Virus record (IMG/VR): IMGVR_UViG_3300020185_000163
Location: 1 to 32,229 of that record
Direction: 5' to 3' (one strand)
Source of the DNA: a virus
Length of the DNA: 32,229 nucleotides
The notes beneath the pieces were generated by a model that had not been told where the DNA came from, did not search any database, and worked only from the letters and a program-made list of their open reading frames with translations. The position numbers and the translations under genes are program-made. The number at the start of each line of letters is the position of its first letter. Within the stretch, counting starts at the first letter, position 1. Of the stretch, positions 23,880 through 31,994 are shown in pieces.

Positions 23880-24221
23880 TTACTCTTCTCCTGAGAAGTT
23901 ATTATATTTATGATTTTGCGTCACCTGGATCCCAGCATCGCTGAAAACCATGTTAAGAATATATGAAGTTCCCGAAGACAAAGATCCCAGAAGGAAGAAA
24001 TTGAACACAGAAACGTCAAAACTAAATAGTTCGGTGAATGGAGAAAGCAGCATTAAAAACCAACCGACGTGAAATCCCATACACATAGGACAGTGAAAGA
24101 CCTTGCCGTAACCCTTGTAGGATTCTTTGTGAGGGCGTAGTTTTTTTATTACGGGCATATCGCTATAAACTAATATTTGTGTTAGTCCGTAGGCTATTAG
24201 GACGAATAGTATAAGTTCCAT
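23880..24221 (-). CDS. Small membrane protein with a CxxC motif (DUF1360-like)
   Basis: The 113-residue product has an N-terminal membrane segment (residues 2-19) and a cytoplasmic basic stretch. FHCPMCMGFHVGWFLMLLSP follows (Cys44, Cys47), and a further hydrophobic segment lies near residues 70-93. The CPxCxGFxVG pattern is typical of the DUF1360-type family found in bacteria and phages, function unknown. It starts within the stop of the preceding gene (TAATG). A membrane protein among head genes is odd; prohead assembly on the membrane through a gp20-type initiator is one possible context, but this is speculation. Confidence 0.7.
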   Translation of the reverse strand: MELILFVLIAYGLTQILVYSDMPVIKKLRPHKESYKGYGKVFHCPMCMGFHVGWFLMLLSPFTELFSFDVSVFNFFLLGSLSSGTSYILNMVFSDAGIQVTQNHKYNNFSGEE

Positions 24222-24826
24222 TATTGTTCTCCTTGCCTAATGTCTGGCTCATCTGTATCTGGGTGGGCACCCACATTATCCTGAAACCATTTTTCTAATT
24301 CTTTATTCAGATTTGGCAGTGGTTCATCAGATTTTGCATTTGCCTTAGCGTATCGTATTATACCAACAGCCCATTTTTTTAATTTTTGTTTGTCAACAAG
24401 TTGCTCATATTCATCTTCAATTCCCAATTGTGAATAGCCGGGTATGTCTTTTGTTAAAGAATCGTCCATCCCAATTAGATCATCAACTATAAATGCCCCT
24501 ATTTTGCCACCTTTTTCTTTAGCAGCATTCGCAAGCCATTCTGTTGCTTGTTCGGAGCCTTGCTTTAATTTTTCTTCAAGTTCGTCAGGAATGAAATCCA
24601 ATACATCTTCTAAATCTCCTATAGTGTCAAAGGTCTGTCTTAGTCTCCCCGTGGCAACTTTAAATCCAAACTTCAATAGAGACTTGCCGATCCTCGGGAA
24701 CCTCTCGGCTGCTATATTTAATAAGATGTTCTGACCAAGATCACCCCAAGTCTTGGGTTCGTTTGCATTTTCTAAGATAATAAACTTATCCCAGCGTTCC
24801 ATTATGACTTTCATTTCACTTGGCAT
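24221..24826 (-). CDS. Conserved head-region protein, unknown function
   Basis: The 201-residue product has a short N-terminus (MERWDKFIILENA) followed by a helical region with SLLKFGFKVATGRLRQTFDT. An acidic segment, DLEDVLDFIPDELEEKL, and a GKIGAFIVDDLIGMDDS segment come next, and the C-terminus is acidic. The start at 24826 is chosen for AAGGGA seven bases upstream. It sits in the portal-protease interval, where T4 has its small core genes 67 and 68, but no similarity to those is seen. Confidence 0.68.
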   Translation of the reverse strand: MPSEMKVIMERWDKFIILENANEPKTWGDLGQNILLNIAAERFPRIGKSLLKFGFKVATGRLRQTFDTIGDLEDVLDFIPDELEEKLKQGSEQATEWLANAAKEKGGKIGAFIVDDLIGMDDSLTKDIPGYSQLGIEDEYEQLVDKQKLKKWAVGIIRYAKANAKSDEPLPNLNKELEKWFQDNVGAHPDTDEPDIRQGEQ

Positions 24827-24846
24827 TATACATTCCCTTTAGGTGC

Positions 24847-25380
24847 TTAGTAGCCGTAGCTTAAGGAGTTTGGACTACTAGTAAACCCTGGTCGTATAGA
24901 TCCCTTCTCTGTGGACTGGGGGACTTCTCCCAATTCTGTAGAGTCTGTCTTGTCTGGATCAGAAAGCTCGTCATCAGACATAGAGATTATTGCTTCTGTG
25001 GACTCAAAGTATGGGCGCTCTTCATCAATAAATTTAGATATATTAATCAAGGTCATTTTGGCTGTATTCAAATCTTCTTTGAATGGCTGCTCCATTGTTG
25101 CCTCGAACGCTCCACAAAAAGAGGAGCCAATAATAGACTCTGGAATGACCAACCCCTTCTTTCTCAGGTGAGTGAATAATCTATTTTGGGCTCCGTAAGA
25201 CAACTCAGTCATAGTATCTTTAGGAAAGGCTAACACTTTGTTCTTTGACGGAGAGATTACGATATCGATATCCCCGTGATCAAATATAAGCAAATCCCCA
25301 CTCATGCTCTTGCGCAGATCCAACTCAAGGCGAATTACTGCTGTCTGGTTTTGTCTTCCGATTTTAATCGTTAACGGCAT
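24847..25380 (-). CDS. Conserved head-region protein, unknown function
   Basis: The 177-residue product opens with a beta-strand pattern (MPLTIKIGRQNQTAVIRLEL). GDLLIFDHGDIDIVISPSKN then FPKDTMTELSYG and TYPE-like helices follow, and it ends in an acidic Ser/Asp-rich tail (residues 130-165) and SLSYGY. The start overlaps the preceding stop by 17 bp and has AGGAG ten bases upstream. The overlap implies co-regulation with the portal group. No family is recognised. Confidence 0.68.
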   Translation of the reverse strand: MPLTIKIGRQNQTAVIRLELDLRKSMSGDLLIFDHGDIDIVISPSKNKVLAFPKDTMTELSYGAQNRLFTHLRKKGLVIPESIIGSSFCGAFEATMEQPFKEDLNTAKMTLINISKFIDEERPYFESTEAIISMSDDELSDPDKTDSTELGEVPQSTEKGSIRPGFTSSPNSLSYGY

Positions 25381-26194
25381 TTGACTGAAACTCCTTGACT
25401 ATTGCTTGTGTGCGCAAGATAGTGGTTATTGTGTTATCGTTAAGGGTAGCCTCTTTAAGCGACTCCATTCTATCGATTACCTTCTTTGTCTTCAGGAGCA
25501 TGTCAGAGTCTTCTTGCAGGATATGAGTGTTCAAGCTAGCTCTTAACTCTTCCTTTAGACGCGCCACTTCATTGTTTAAATATACTTTCAGAGATAGAGA
25601 GTTATCTGCGAATGAAGCAATATAGTGGGACAGCAAGACTTTCTGTTCTTCTATTAACTTATCTTCGTATTTTTCATTGAACTTCTGAACGAAGGTGTTT
25701 AAGGTTATGTTGTCTATATCTTTTGTTTTGTCGAAAACATTTTTTTCACACATAATCTCCACAATCTTATTTTCTAACAAAACTCTTTCTTTCGGCGATA
25801 AATTGTCAGAAAAGATTTGATGAATCGTTGCTAGTGTCTTGTAGTTCGGAACAAAGTTGGAAAAGATGGAAGGATCGACTTTTTTGTTAATATCGTGAAT
25901 CGTTCTTGTTTGTGCCTCGAAAAGTTCTTTTGGATCAAGAGAAGCTCTCTGTCTCTTTGCTTCTAAAATAATTCTCTGCGAGGTCTCGGCAGATAAATCT
26001 CGCGTTTCGTATATAGAACGATAACAGGACAGATCTTTGTTTAAAGTTGTGCCAATAGAAAAGTGTTCTTTTAAAATTGAGATGATAGCCTGCTTTCTGC
26101 TATTATCCCCCTTTAGTATAGCTGCCGTCATATCTTTCAAAAGAGTCTCGTATATAACAGCTGTGTTTCTTTTTTTATTGTGCTTTACTTTCAT
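25364..26194 (-). CDS. Helical protein downstream of the portal, unknown function
   Basis: The start ATG at 26194 (MKVKHNKKRNTAVIYETLLK) is preferred over an upstream in-frame start at 26287 because AAAGGA lies nine bases before it and it begins just after the portal stop. The 276-residue product is almost entirely helical and charged, with a basic N-terminus. It includes NYKTLATIHQIFSDNLSPKE and later LKTKKVIDRMESLKE. In T4 the prohead core genes 67 and 68 follow the portal gene, so a core role is a positional guess. Confidence 0.7.
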   Translation of the reverse strand: MKVKHNKKRNTAVIYETLLKDMTAAILKGDNSRKQAIISILKEHFSIGTTLNKDLSCYRSIYETRDLSAETSQRIILEAKRQRASLDPKELFEAQTRTIHDINKKVDPSIFSNFVPNYKTLATIHQIFSDNLSPKERVLLENKIVEIMCEKNVFDKTKDIDNITLNTFVQKFNEKYEDKLIEEQKVLLSHYIASFADNSLSLKVYLNNEVARLKEELRASLNTHILQEDSDMLLKTKKVIDRMESLKEATLNDNTITTILRTQAIVKEFQSNAVND

Positions 26195-26198
26195 CTTT

Positions 26199-28199
26199 TT
26201 ATTCCTTTGGCTTTTCGTTACTCTCAAGTCCCGCCAGTAGCTTCCTGACAGAATCGTTGAGTTCGAACAGTTTATTTTCCTCAGCATCCTCTCTTAAAGT
26301 ATAACTAGGTAGTTGTTGCTCATAAATACCTTTTGCGATAGAAGAGCCGACCTTCAAAGAGTTGATTTCTGCGCCTGGAAAGACATTCCGAGTTGTATTG
26401 CTGCTCTTCTCAGTCTTGCTTTTGGCTGCATAAGATCTTGTTCTCGGACCTGTGTCCTTGCGTCGGTCATTATCCACAGGCTTGTAGCTGCTCTTCTCGT
26501 AAGTTCGAACATCTTTGCGAGAACCGGGAGGAACTGCCAATAGAGGAGACTCATCGCCTGCTGGCTCATCAGTCGGCTCGGCTCCGCCTGCCTCTCCACC
26601 GGCGTCACTAGCCGGCATCTCTTCGGGTCCGCCAAGATCTCCCCCAAGGTCAAGGTCATCACCCAATCCCAGATCATCGCCTAGACCGCCACCTAGATCG
26701 CCGCCTAACCCGCCACCACCGCCGGCGACTGCAGCTTCTGCCACAGCTTGCAGCTTAGCATCGTGTGTACGATCGTAATACATCTCTTTTTGGTTCCTGG
26801 CAAATTCTTCGTGAGACATACCAAAAATATGTTCCGACACCCAACGACGAGAGAAGAAGCCTTCTGTTGCAGAACCAGCAATATCGAACTTAGCTTTCCA
26901 GTGCTCCACCTCTTGCAACTCAGCAATCTTGGAGGGATTGTTTAAAGATAACTTAAAGCTCAAGAGATCATCGCCGCGAAACCCAAGAGTGTAAAGGTGG
27001 ATAATCCCTATCTTTTCAAGCTCTGCTACGATTACTCGCTGCAATCTTTGAATCGTTCTTGCGAATCTAATGTCTTTTTGTGCAAGTGTTGTCTTGTCTT
27101 CCGATGCTCCGTCACCCATTGCCAAGTATGCCTGGGGAATTTTTAACGCGGAAAAAAGCTTATCTCTGAGGTATTTGATATCATCAATTGCTGTAATGTT
27201 TGTGCCGCCGGCAAGATTGGTTATCTCTGTGGCGGATCCTGCTCGGACTGGAATGAAATAATCTTCTTCGATAGACATCGGGTTGTATCGCAAGTCTACG
27301 CGACCGGTCTTTGAGTCAACTACAGAGTGACGCTTAAGTTGCGTAACGATCTTTTCCATAAACTGCTCCACCTCATTGGGAGGAACTGCTCCGACATCAA
27401 TCTTAAACACACGGCGCTCAGATGAGCGTACAACACGATAAGCCATCATCGCATCCTCCATAAGAGTAAGTTGTCTCCAGATACGTCGTGCTGGCTCAAG
27501 AATCGAAGTTCCGTAAGGTGCGTACTTATCATTTCCAAGCACGCGGAAGTGGGCAATCTGCCAATTCTCGAAGGTCATTCCTGCAGAGTTCCACTGGTAT
27601 TGGACGTAGTTCGCGTTAGTTGCGTCTTGACCTTCGAGTCGCTCGACCTCTTGGACGGGCATTGCAATAACTGATTTCACTCCAAAATTATCATCGATGT
27701 CTAAATACAAAAAGAAATCCCCGTACTTGCACATTGTGCGTGCCCAGCCAAAAAGATTATATTGAAGGTTTAGGGTGTTGTCGTACAGAGAGCCAAGGAC
27801 CGCTTTGATCTCTTCATTCGAGCACTTGATATTCAGCATAGGCTTTAGATCAGAATACGTAGTCATTTCATCGGCGTAGATATCCATAGTGGATGCGATC
27901 TCTGGAGTATACTCCATTTGATCGAAGTCAATGTATCTCTCTGATCGGCGCTGGTTTCCGATCGCGTTTGTAGCAATGTGGTCTAGCGGGTTATAGAAAG
28001 TCTTCTTAAACTGCTGACCGGAAGCTGATTTAAACCTAGCAGCATACTTGTCTAAGTGCTGTCGACGGATGCGGCGGCCTGACTGAGAACGATAGTTTAC
28101 AATCGGTCCAGAGAATAACCTTGTCAGCCTCTTAAAGAGTTCTGACTGCTCATTGGCAGGGTTCTTGCCTTTGTTAATATTTCTGTTTCTCGGTGCCAT
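26199..28199 (-). CDS. Portal protein (T4 gp20-like)
   Basis: The 666-residue product includes FKKTFYNPLDHIATNAIG, YIDFDQMEYTPEIASTMDIY, and the stem/clip region with MEDAMMAYRVVRSSERRVF and KIPQAYLAMGDGASEDKTT. This is the gp20 pattern. Twelve copies form the vertex ring through which DNA is packaged. The C-terminal part is unusual. Residues 493-525 (26625-26723) are a Gly/Asp/Leu low-complexity run (GGDLGGGLGDDLGLGDD), followed by an acidic stretch and a basic tail (residues 560-605). It lies eight bases after terminase, the usual order. The ribosome binding site is weak (GTGAGAAA). Confidence 0.95.
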   Translation of the reverse strand: MAPRNRNINKGKNPANEQSELFKRLTRLFSGPIVNYRSQSGRRIRRQHLDKYAARFKSASGQQFKKTFYNPLDHIATNAIGNQRRSERYIDFDQMEYTPEIASTMDIYADEMTTYSDLKPMLNIKCSNEEIKAVLGSLYDNTLNLQYNLFGWARTMCKYGDFFLYLDIDDNFGVKSVIAMPVQEVERLEGQDATNANYVQYQWNSAGMTFENWQIAHFRVLGNDKYAPYGTSILEPARRIWRQLTLMEDAMMAYRVVRSSERRVFKIDVGAVPPNEVEQFMEKIVTQLKRHSVVDSKTGRVDLRYNPMSIEEDYFIPVRAGSATEITNLAGGTNITAIDDIKYLRDKLFSALKIPQAYLAMGDGASEDKTTLAQKDIRFARTIQRLQRVIVAELEKIGIIHLYTLGFRGDDLLSFKLSLNNPSKIAELQEVEHWKAKFDIAGSATEGFFSRRWVSEHIFGMSHEEFARNQKEMYYDRTHDAKLQAVAEAAVAGGGGGLGGDLGGGLGDDLGLGDDLDLGGDLGGPEEMPASDAGGEAGGAEPTDEPAGDESPLLAVPPGSRKDVRTYEKSSYKPVDNDRRKDTGPRTRSYAAKSKTEKSSNTTRNVFPGAEINSLKVGSSIAKGIYEQQLPSYTLREDAEENKLFELNDSVRKLLAGLESNEKPKE

Positions 28200-28207
28200 T
28201 TAATTTC

Positions 28208-29791
28208 TCACTTTATGATCCACTTGTATTGACTATACAAGTCTTCAGCTTCACTCATCTTACCAAATAAGTTGTCACTTTTGTAGCCTTGTTGTCCTCT
28301 AATCTGAGTGTTCATAGTTGTTTTTGTGCTGATTATTGATTTAACAAATGCTTTTTGATAGTTAAGATCTCTCGCTGAAGATTGCAAGGCAGTGTCTCTT
28401 ACCCAGCAGGCTATTGCTAACGCCATAACTAGATCGTCGTGGTATCCTCTCATCGCCTGCGGTTTGCCGTTTTTCCAAACAAATGTCTTCATCTCTCCGA
28501 TTGTGCGCGAGGAGTATATGGTAATTAGTTTGTTTCTAATAAACTCTTCTAACTTCGCTACAATAAGAGGTCTCGTCTTCATCGATGTTGTAAATCCCGC
28601 GACAGCAGAATTTCCTACTTCTGCCTGATGCTGCTCTACATACTCATGTGTAGACTTTATGGAATAGTATAGATTTGGATACCCATATCCAATAAGTTTA
28701 TCTAAGACGGTATAACCTATATTATTATTCTCCACTACGAGCATTGCATTTCCGAACTCTCTCCCCACTTGGTTCAAGAAATTTGCATACATATCTGGTG
28801 TTGGTTTACCTTGGTATTCGCCCACCACTTCTAGAGTTTCTAGTTTTAGAATGTGTAGCGTGGAATAGTCCGCTCCATCGCCGCGTGAAACATCTGCAAC
28901 AGCAAGATAGTTGTGAGCAGGATCATAGTCTTCCCAGATCCAAAGGTTTCGATCAAATCCGGTTCTATATTTCGGTTCTTTCGTTTTCTGTAGTAACCAA
29001 GTCATACTGTCCGAACCTATAACTGTTTCGCCGGAAGTATTGAAGTTGCACTCCAGCTCTTGCGCAATCTGGCGCTTGGACATATTTTTGGTTTCTTTCT
29101 TGAACCATTCTTCATCTCGCTCTGGGTGTACGTCCCACATAAGAGTTGTCAGGTTGAAGTTATTTTCGCCACTCTCGGCACCGACACAGGTCTTATGGAA
29201 CCAGTTGCCAACACCGTTAGGGGTCGATAGTGCAATGCAGCGCCCACCAGTCGACAGTGTTGGGTATAGCCCGGTCCAAAGATCCTCTAGTCCCTCAATG
29301 TGTGCTGCCTCGTCTAGAACCAAAAGGGACAAAGCCTCGGAGCGACCAGCGTCTCCAGAAGTGGACGCTGCCTTGATCGAAGATCCGTTGGATAGAATAA
29401 AAGAGGTTCTGTTATCTATATCGATACTTGCAATACGAATCCAGTCTGGAAGATTCTTCATAATCTTCTTAACCTTGTTGACCAAGTTTCCAGCAGTCGC
29501 AAACTTGGTAGCCATAACAAGTACAGCTTTATCGCGATGAAAAAGCATCATCCATACAATATAACCCGCAGTTAAGGTAGATATCCCAAGCTGGCGACCT
29601 TTGTTGATTACATTAAATCGATAATCGTTAAAATCTCCCAGTAGGAGATCTTGATAATCAAAAGTATTGAAGAGGATTAGACCGTCGATTGGGTGAGAAA
29701 TTCTAGCGTAACTCTTTAAAAAGTAGGCTGGGTTCTTTCCGCACTTAAGTATTTCTCTTACTTGCTCTTTTTTGCTTAACTGAAACGCCAT
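28208..29791 (-). CDS. Terminase large subunit (T4 gp17-like)
   Basis: The 527-residue product has the packaging ATPase in its N-terminal half. The Walker A-type motif is GRQLGIST (residues 65-72), Walker B is LLVLDEAAH (Asp160, Glu161) and the coupling motif is STPNG (189-193). The C-terminal nuclease has AVADVSRGDGADYS (Asp300), VVENNNIG (Glu354) and GYHDDLVMALAIA (Asp452/453), the RuvC-like acidic residues. It cuts concatemeric DNA and pumps it into the prohead through the portal. The Walker A lacks the canonical Lys found in T4 (SRQLGKTT), a variation I recall in related marine phages. Its ATG overlaps the previous stop (TGATG), implying coupling. No small subunit is recognised. Confidence 0.96.
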   Translation of the reverse strand: MAFQLSKKEQVREILKCGKNPAYFLKSYARISHPIDGLILFNTFDYQDLLLGDFNDYRFNVINKGRQLGISTLTAGYIVWMMLFHRDKAVLVMATKFATAGNLVNKVKKIMKNLPDWIRIASIDIDNRTSFILSNGSSIKAASTSGDAGRSEALSLLVLDEAAHIEGLEDLWTGLYPTLSTGGRCIALSTPNGVGNWFHKTCVGAESGENNFNLTTLMWDVHPERDEEWFKKETKNMSKRQIAQELECNFNTSGETVIGSDSMTWLLQKTKEPKYRTGFDRNLWIWEDYDPAHNYLAVADVSRGDGADYSTLHILKLETLEVVGEYQGKPTPDMYANFLNQVGREFGNAMLVVENNNIGYTVLDKLIGYGYPNLYYSIKSTHEYVEQHQAEVGNSAVAGFTTSMKTRPLIVAKLEEFIRNKLITIYSSRTIGEMKTFVWKNGKPQAMRGYHDDLVMALAIACWVRDTALQSSARDLNYQKAFVKSIISTKTTMNTQIRGQQGYKSDNLFGKMSEAEDLYSQYKWIIK

Positions 29792-30345
29792 CAGTCACTT
29801 TTAGACTTTGGGCGTGTGTCGTTCTCTGGTCTCTTACCGCCTTCACCGTCCCATCCACCCAGAGAGAGGAACTTTTCCCAATTAGCTTCGGGCTTAGTAT
29901 CTGCTTCTGCTGATACTTCCATAGACTCGTCTAAGCCGCCAATCCGGTAATGCATCTTAGCAGTGACCCACGAGCGGACACGGGAAGCATTTTCGACGCG
30001 CACGTCTATTTCGCCTTCTTTCGAAAGAGTCACAGATTCTCCACGAATCTTACGATATTCTTTTTTGAGAAAAGAAGCGATATCTGCAACACGCTGCTCG
30101 ATATCTGACTCGAAACCATTTGCGTAAACTTCCTTAAGTTTGACTTCGGACTGATAACTAAGGCACATCATGTTCCCGTAGAACTTGACGCCGAAGCCGT
30201 CCATCACTCTTTGATCAAGAATAGGGTCACCTTCTTCTCTCTGTAAACCAGCCTTCAGTGGCACTCCCTTATCGTCAAGAGCCCCATCGTATGCATTTGC
30301 TGCGGCTTGCGAAAGCCCTTGTACTATTTCGTAAACTGTTGCCAT
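29791..30345 (-). CDS. Conserved protein upstream of terminase, unknown function
   Basis: The 184-residue product begins MATVYEIVQGLSQAAANAYD, then LQREEGDPILDQRVMDGFGV. It also has an SEVKLKEVYANGFESDIEQR helix and an FLKKEYRKIRGESVTL segment, and ends in a charged, probably disordered tail. The block structure looks highly conserved-type, and similar proteins occur beside terminase genes in marine myoviruses to my knowledge. It occupies the slot where a small terminase subunit is often found, but no DNA-binding fold is evident, so I do not assign that role. TGATG coupling with terminase suggests joint expression. Confidence 0.72.
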   Translation of the reverse strand: MATVYEIVQGLSQAAANAYDGALDDKGVPLKAGLQREEGDPILDQRVMDGFGVKFYGNMMCLSYQSEVKLKEVYANGFESDIEQRVADIASFLKKEYRKIRGESVTLSKEGEIDVRVENASRVRSWVTAKMHYRIGGLDESMEVSAEADTKPEANWEKFLSLGGWDGEGGKRPENDTRPKSKSD

Positions 30346-30347
30346 TA

Positions 30348-30665
30348 TTATTGGTTTCCTTTCATTTTGAGTAACTTTAATACTAAGGTGTTGATTGCGG
30401 TACCCCTGTTTCCAAAGATTGATTCAAGCACATTCTTTCTAACTTGGGCTGTTACATTTGGAGTAAGGAGGATTTGGGCTAGCATTTTCTTGTACTCTTC
30501 CTCTCCGAGCTTGCCTCCTTGGGTTGTGCTGGTGGTTACCTTTTTTGTTCTTTGTGTCTCTTCGCCATCAGAGGCATCGGCTGTGGGAAGTTCGCCGGCT
30601 AATTCGCTGATTTTATCAAACTCTTCCTTGATGAGCCGCTTTATCTGTGATTTAGTGATTTTCAT
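30348..30665 (-). CDS. Small conserved ORF, unknown function
   Basis: The 105-residue product starts MKITKSQIKRLIKEEFDKIS, a basic amphipathic helix. It has a Thr/Ser-rich linker (residues 38-50), then a helical C-terminal domain with EEYKKMLAQILLTPNVTAQV. The ATG overlaps the preceding gene by 14 bp and has a GGATGGAGA site upstream. N-terminal helices of the KxxIKxLIxEE type recur in the 150-residue head-region protein, so the two might share a binding partner. That is inference only. Confidence 0.65.
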   Translation of the reverse strand: MKITKSQIKRLIKEEFDKISELAGELPTADASDGEETQRTKKVTTSTTQGGKLGEEEYKKMLAQILLTPNVTAQVRKNVLESIFGNRGTAINTLVLKLLKMKGNQ

Positions 30666-31038
30666 TGGGTCTCCATCCTTTTAGCCATCTTTCCTCTCTG
30701 CCTTCCACATATTGGATGTGGCAGGTGCTGCAACATTCAAATTTAATAAGGCAAACATCGTCCATTGCTTTCTTTGGAAAAACTCCACAGATCGGACAAT
30801 TTTTTAAGGATTCTCTATTAAGTAGTTTTTGTGATATCTTTATGCCATTAACCTCAACTTTTTCTTGTGCCGGCGATTCTTGTGTTAAGCGAGCGTACAA
30901 CTCTTTCATCTGCTTTCTGTACTCTTTCTCTTTTTCTTCTCCCCAATTTGATTTAGGGTTGGCGATCGCTTCCTCGCCATATTTCTGCTTTATTGCCTTC
31001 TCTATCGCGGCAATCTTGTCGTAATTTTTATTGCTCAT
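30652..31038 (-). CDS. Zinc-binding phage protein, conserved type
   Basis: The start ATG at 31038 (MSNKNYDKIAAIEKAIKQKY) is preferred to one 21 bases upstream because AGGGTG lies just before it. The 128-residue product has a helical N-terminus with GEEAIANPKSNWGEEKEKEY. Its C-terminal zinc-finger-like domain uses Cys81, Cys84, Cys96, Cys102/103 and Cys106 (CPICG, then ECCSTC) and ends with QYVEGREERWLKGWRP. I recognise the combination from marine T4-like phages, without known function. The domain may bind nucleic acid or a protein. It overlaps the preceding secreted-protein gene by 11 bp. Confidence 0.75.
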   Translation of the reverse strand: MSNKNYDKIAAIEKAIKQKYGEEAIANPKSNWGEEKEKEYRKQMKELYARLTQESPAQEKVEVNGIKISQKLLNRESLKNCPICGVFPKKAMDDVCLIKFECCSTCHIQYVEGREERWLKGWRPNENH

Positions 31039-31459
31039 TAAACACCCTGTATGCTCCATATGATAAGGCTATCCCACTTACGAGTCCGGCAGCTGTCCAT
31101 ATAGCAGGATTTCTCTTGGTCTGTTTTTGTAGCGCTTCTGTTAGCGCTTCATTTTCTTTTTCCAAGGAACTTGCTCTCGCATCACATTCGCTAGCCAATG
31201 AGTCATGACGAATTCGTAAGTTTTGTAATTCTAGCGCATGTTCAGTCGCTTGTGTATCTAAAGCGTACTTCATTTTTATGTCGCACTGAGACTGTACTGC
31301 TGTATGTTCTGCTAGTATTGTTGCAGTCGCTGCGGGATCAAACAAAACACCCTCGAACGGAGCGCACTGATCTTGTCCTAAAAATGTAAACTTCCCCGGC
31401 TCTTGAGCGAATGCAGCGCTACTCCACAAGCTCAAAACCATAAGCGTTAATGATCTCAT
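31028..31459 (-). CDS. Secreted coiled-coil protein with C-terminal membrane anchor, possible spanin partner
   Basis: The 143-residue product has a signal peptide (MRSLTLMVLSLWSSAAFAQ) with a good cleavage site after AFA. A periplasmic region with Cys32 and Cys59 follows, then a coiled coil (about residues 70-110). A C-terminal membrane segment (WTAAGLVSGIALSYGAYRVF) completes it. There is no lipobox, so it is not a classical Rz1 lipoprotein or u-spanin. Its AAGGAGGGG ribosome binding site lies within the Rz-like gene, overlapping by 41 bp. The overlap recalls nested spanin gene pairs, but this topology is unusual. An alternative is a membrane-anchored periplasmic protein unrelated to lysis. 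Confidence 0.6.
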   Translation of the reverse strand: MRSLTLMVLSLWSSAAFAQEPGKFTFLGQDQCAPFEGVLFDPAATATILAEHTAVQSQCDIKMKYALDTQATEHALELQNLRIRHDSLASECDARASSLEKENEALTEALQKQTKRNPAIWTAAGLVSGIALSYGAYRVFNEQ

Positions 31460-31802
31460 TGGTTAGCCCCTCCTTGTCTTGAGAAAATTGACGCAAGTAT
31501 GCACTCTTCTTTTTTCTTTTAGCTAACTCAAGCTGCTCTTGAGCCTCAGCGTGGCTTCTTTGAATCTCCTCAAGAGCTTCTTTATAATCTTCGAGTGCTT
31601 CTTCTCGCTTTCGTAACTCTTGCGCGTGAATATCTCTCAAAGATGTGAGTTGTGTTTCCATCGCTTGATTAGATACCTCATATGCCTTACTTAATGTGCG
31701 ATAATCCATATGCGTTTTGAAAGCCATTGTCGAAAGACATAGAATTATCACCAACTCTTTCCAGTTCTTGAGAATGAATCCTATTATCTTCTGCTTTATC
31801 AC
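31419..31802 (-). CDS. Rz-like inner-membrane spanin candidate
   Basis: The 127-residue product starts at a GTG directly after the holin stop (TGAGTG). It has one N-terminal membrane segment (about residues 14-30, ELVIILCLSTMAF) followed by a long periplasmic coiled coil rich in Glu, Lys and Arg. This is the size and topology of i-spanins, which join inner and outer membranes during lysis of Gram-negative hosts. The holin-like gene upstream and the overlapping secreted protein downstream support a lysis cassette. Similarity is structural only, so the call is moderate. Confidence 0.65.
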   Translation of the reverse strand: MIKQKIIGFILKNWKELVIILCLSTMAFKTHMDYRTLSKAYEVSNQAMETQLTSLRDIHAQELRKREEALEDYKEALEEIQRSHAEAQEQLELAKRKKKSAYLRQFSQDKEGLTNEIINAYGFELVE

Positions 31803-31994
31803 TCAAGCACCTTTTAGTTTTGCTATGCCATCAATAACAGTTTGTCCACCAATATAAATGCCTGAGATGATTATCCAGTCTGATGATTCTAAACCAGCAG
31901 CGACCATCAACACTGTGGCTGTCAACCAAACCAAAAACTTGCGAGAGATAATCTTTTCTACAAATGTATCTAATTTTGCTTTTGCTACCTCCAT
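31803..31994 (-). CDS. Holin-like small membrane protein
   Basis: The 63-residue product starts MEVAKAKLDTFVEKIISRKF. It has two membrane segments (about residues 21-36, FLVWLTATVLMVAAGL, and 40-58, WIIISGIYIGGQTVIDGIA) with a short polar link. Small two-segment proteins of this kind next to spanin genes usually act as holins. The ATG at 31994 overlaps the preceding stop (TGATG); a GTG three bases earlier is also possible. No endolysin gene is visible in the window, so lysis-enzyme partners must lie elsewhere. Confidence 0.6.
   Translation of the reverse strand: MEVAKAKLDTFVEKIISRKFLVWLTATVLMVAAGLESSDWIIISGIYIGGQTVIDGIAKLKGA

Noticed and set aside
26515-26778. Plus-strand Pro/Ser/Arg-rich ORF
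   Set aside because: It is the complement of the Gly/Asp run in the portal gene.
29791-30345. Small terminase subunit call for the gene before terL
   Set aside because: Position fits, but no helix-turn-helix or family signature is visible.
30815-30830. Further copy of the TAAGTAG motif
   Set aside because: It lies within the zinc-protein gene and has no following start, so it was treated as chance.
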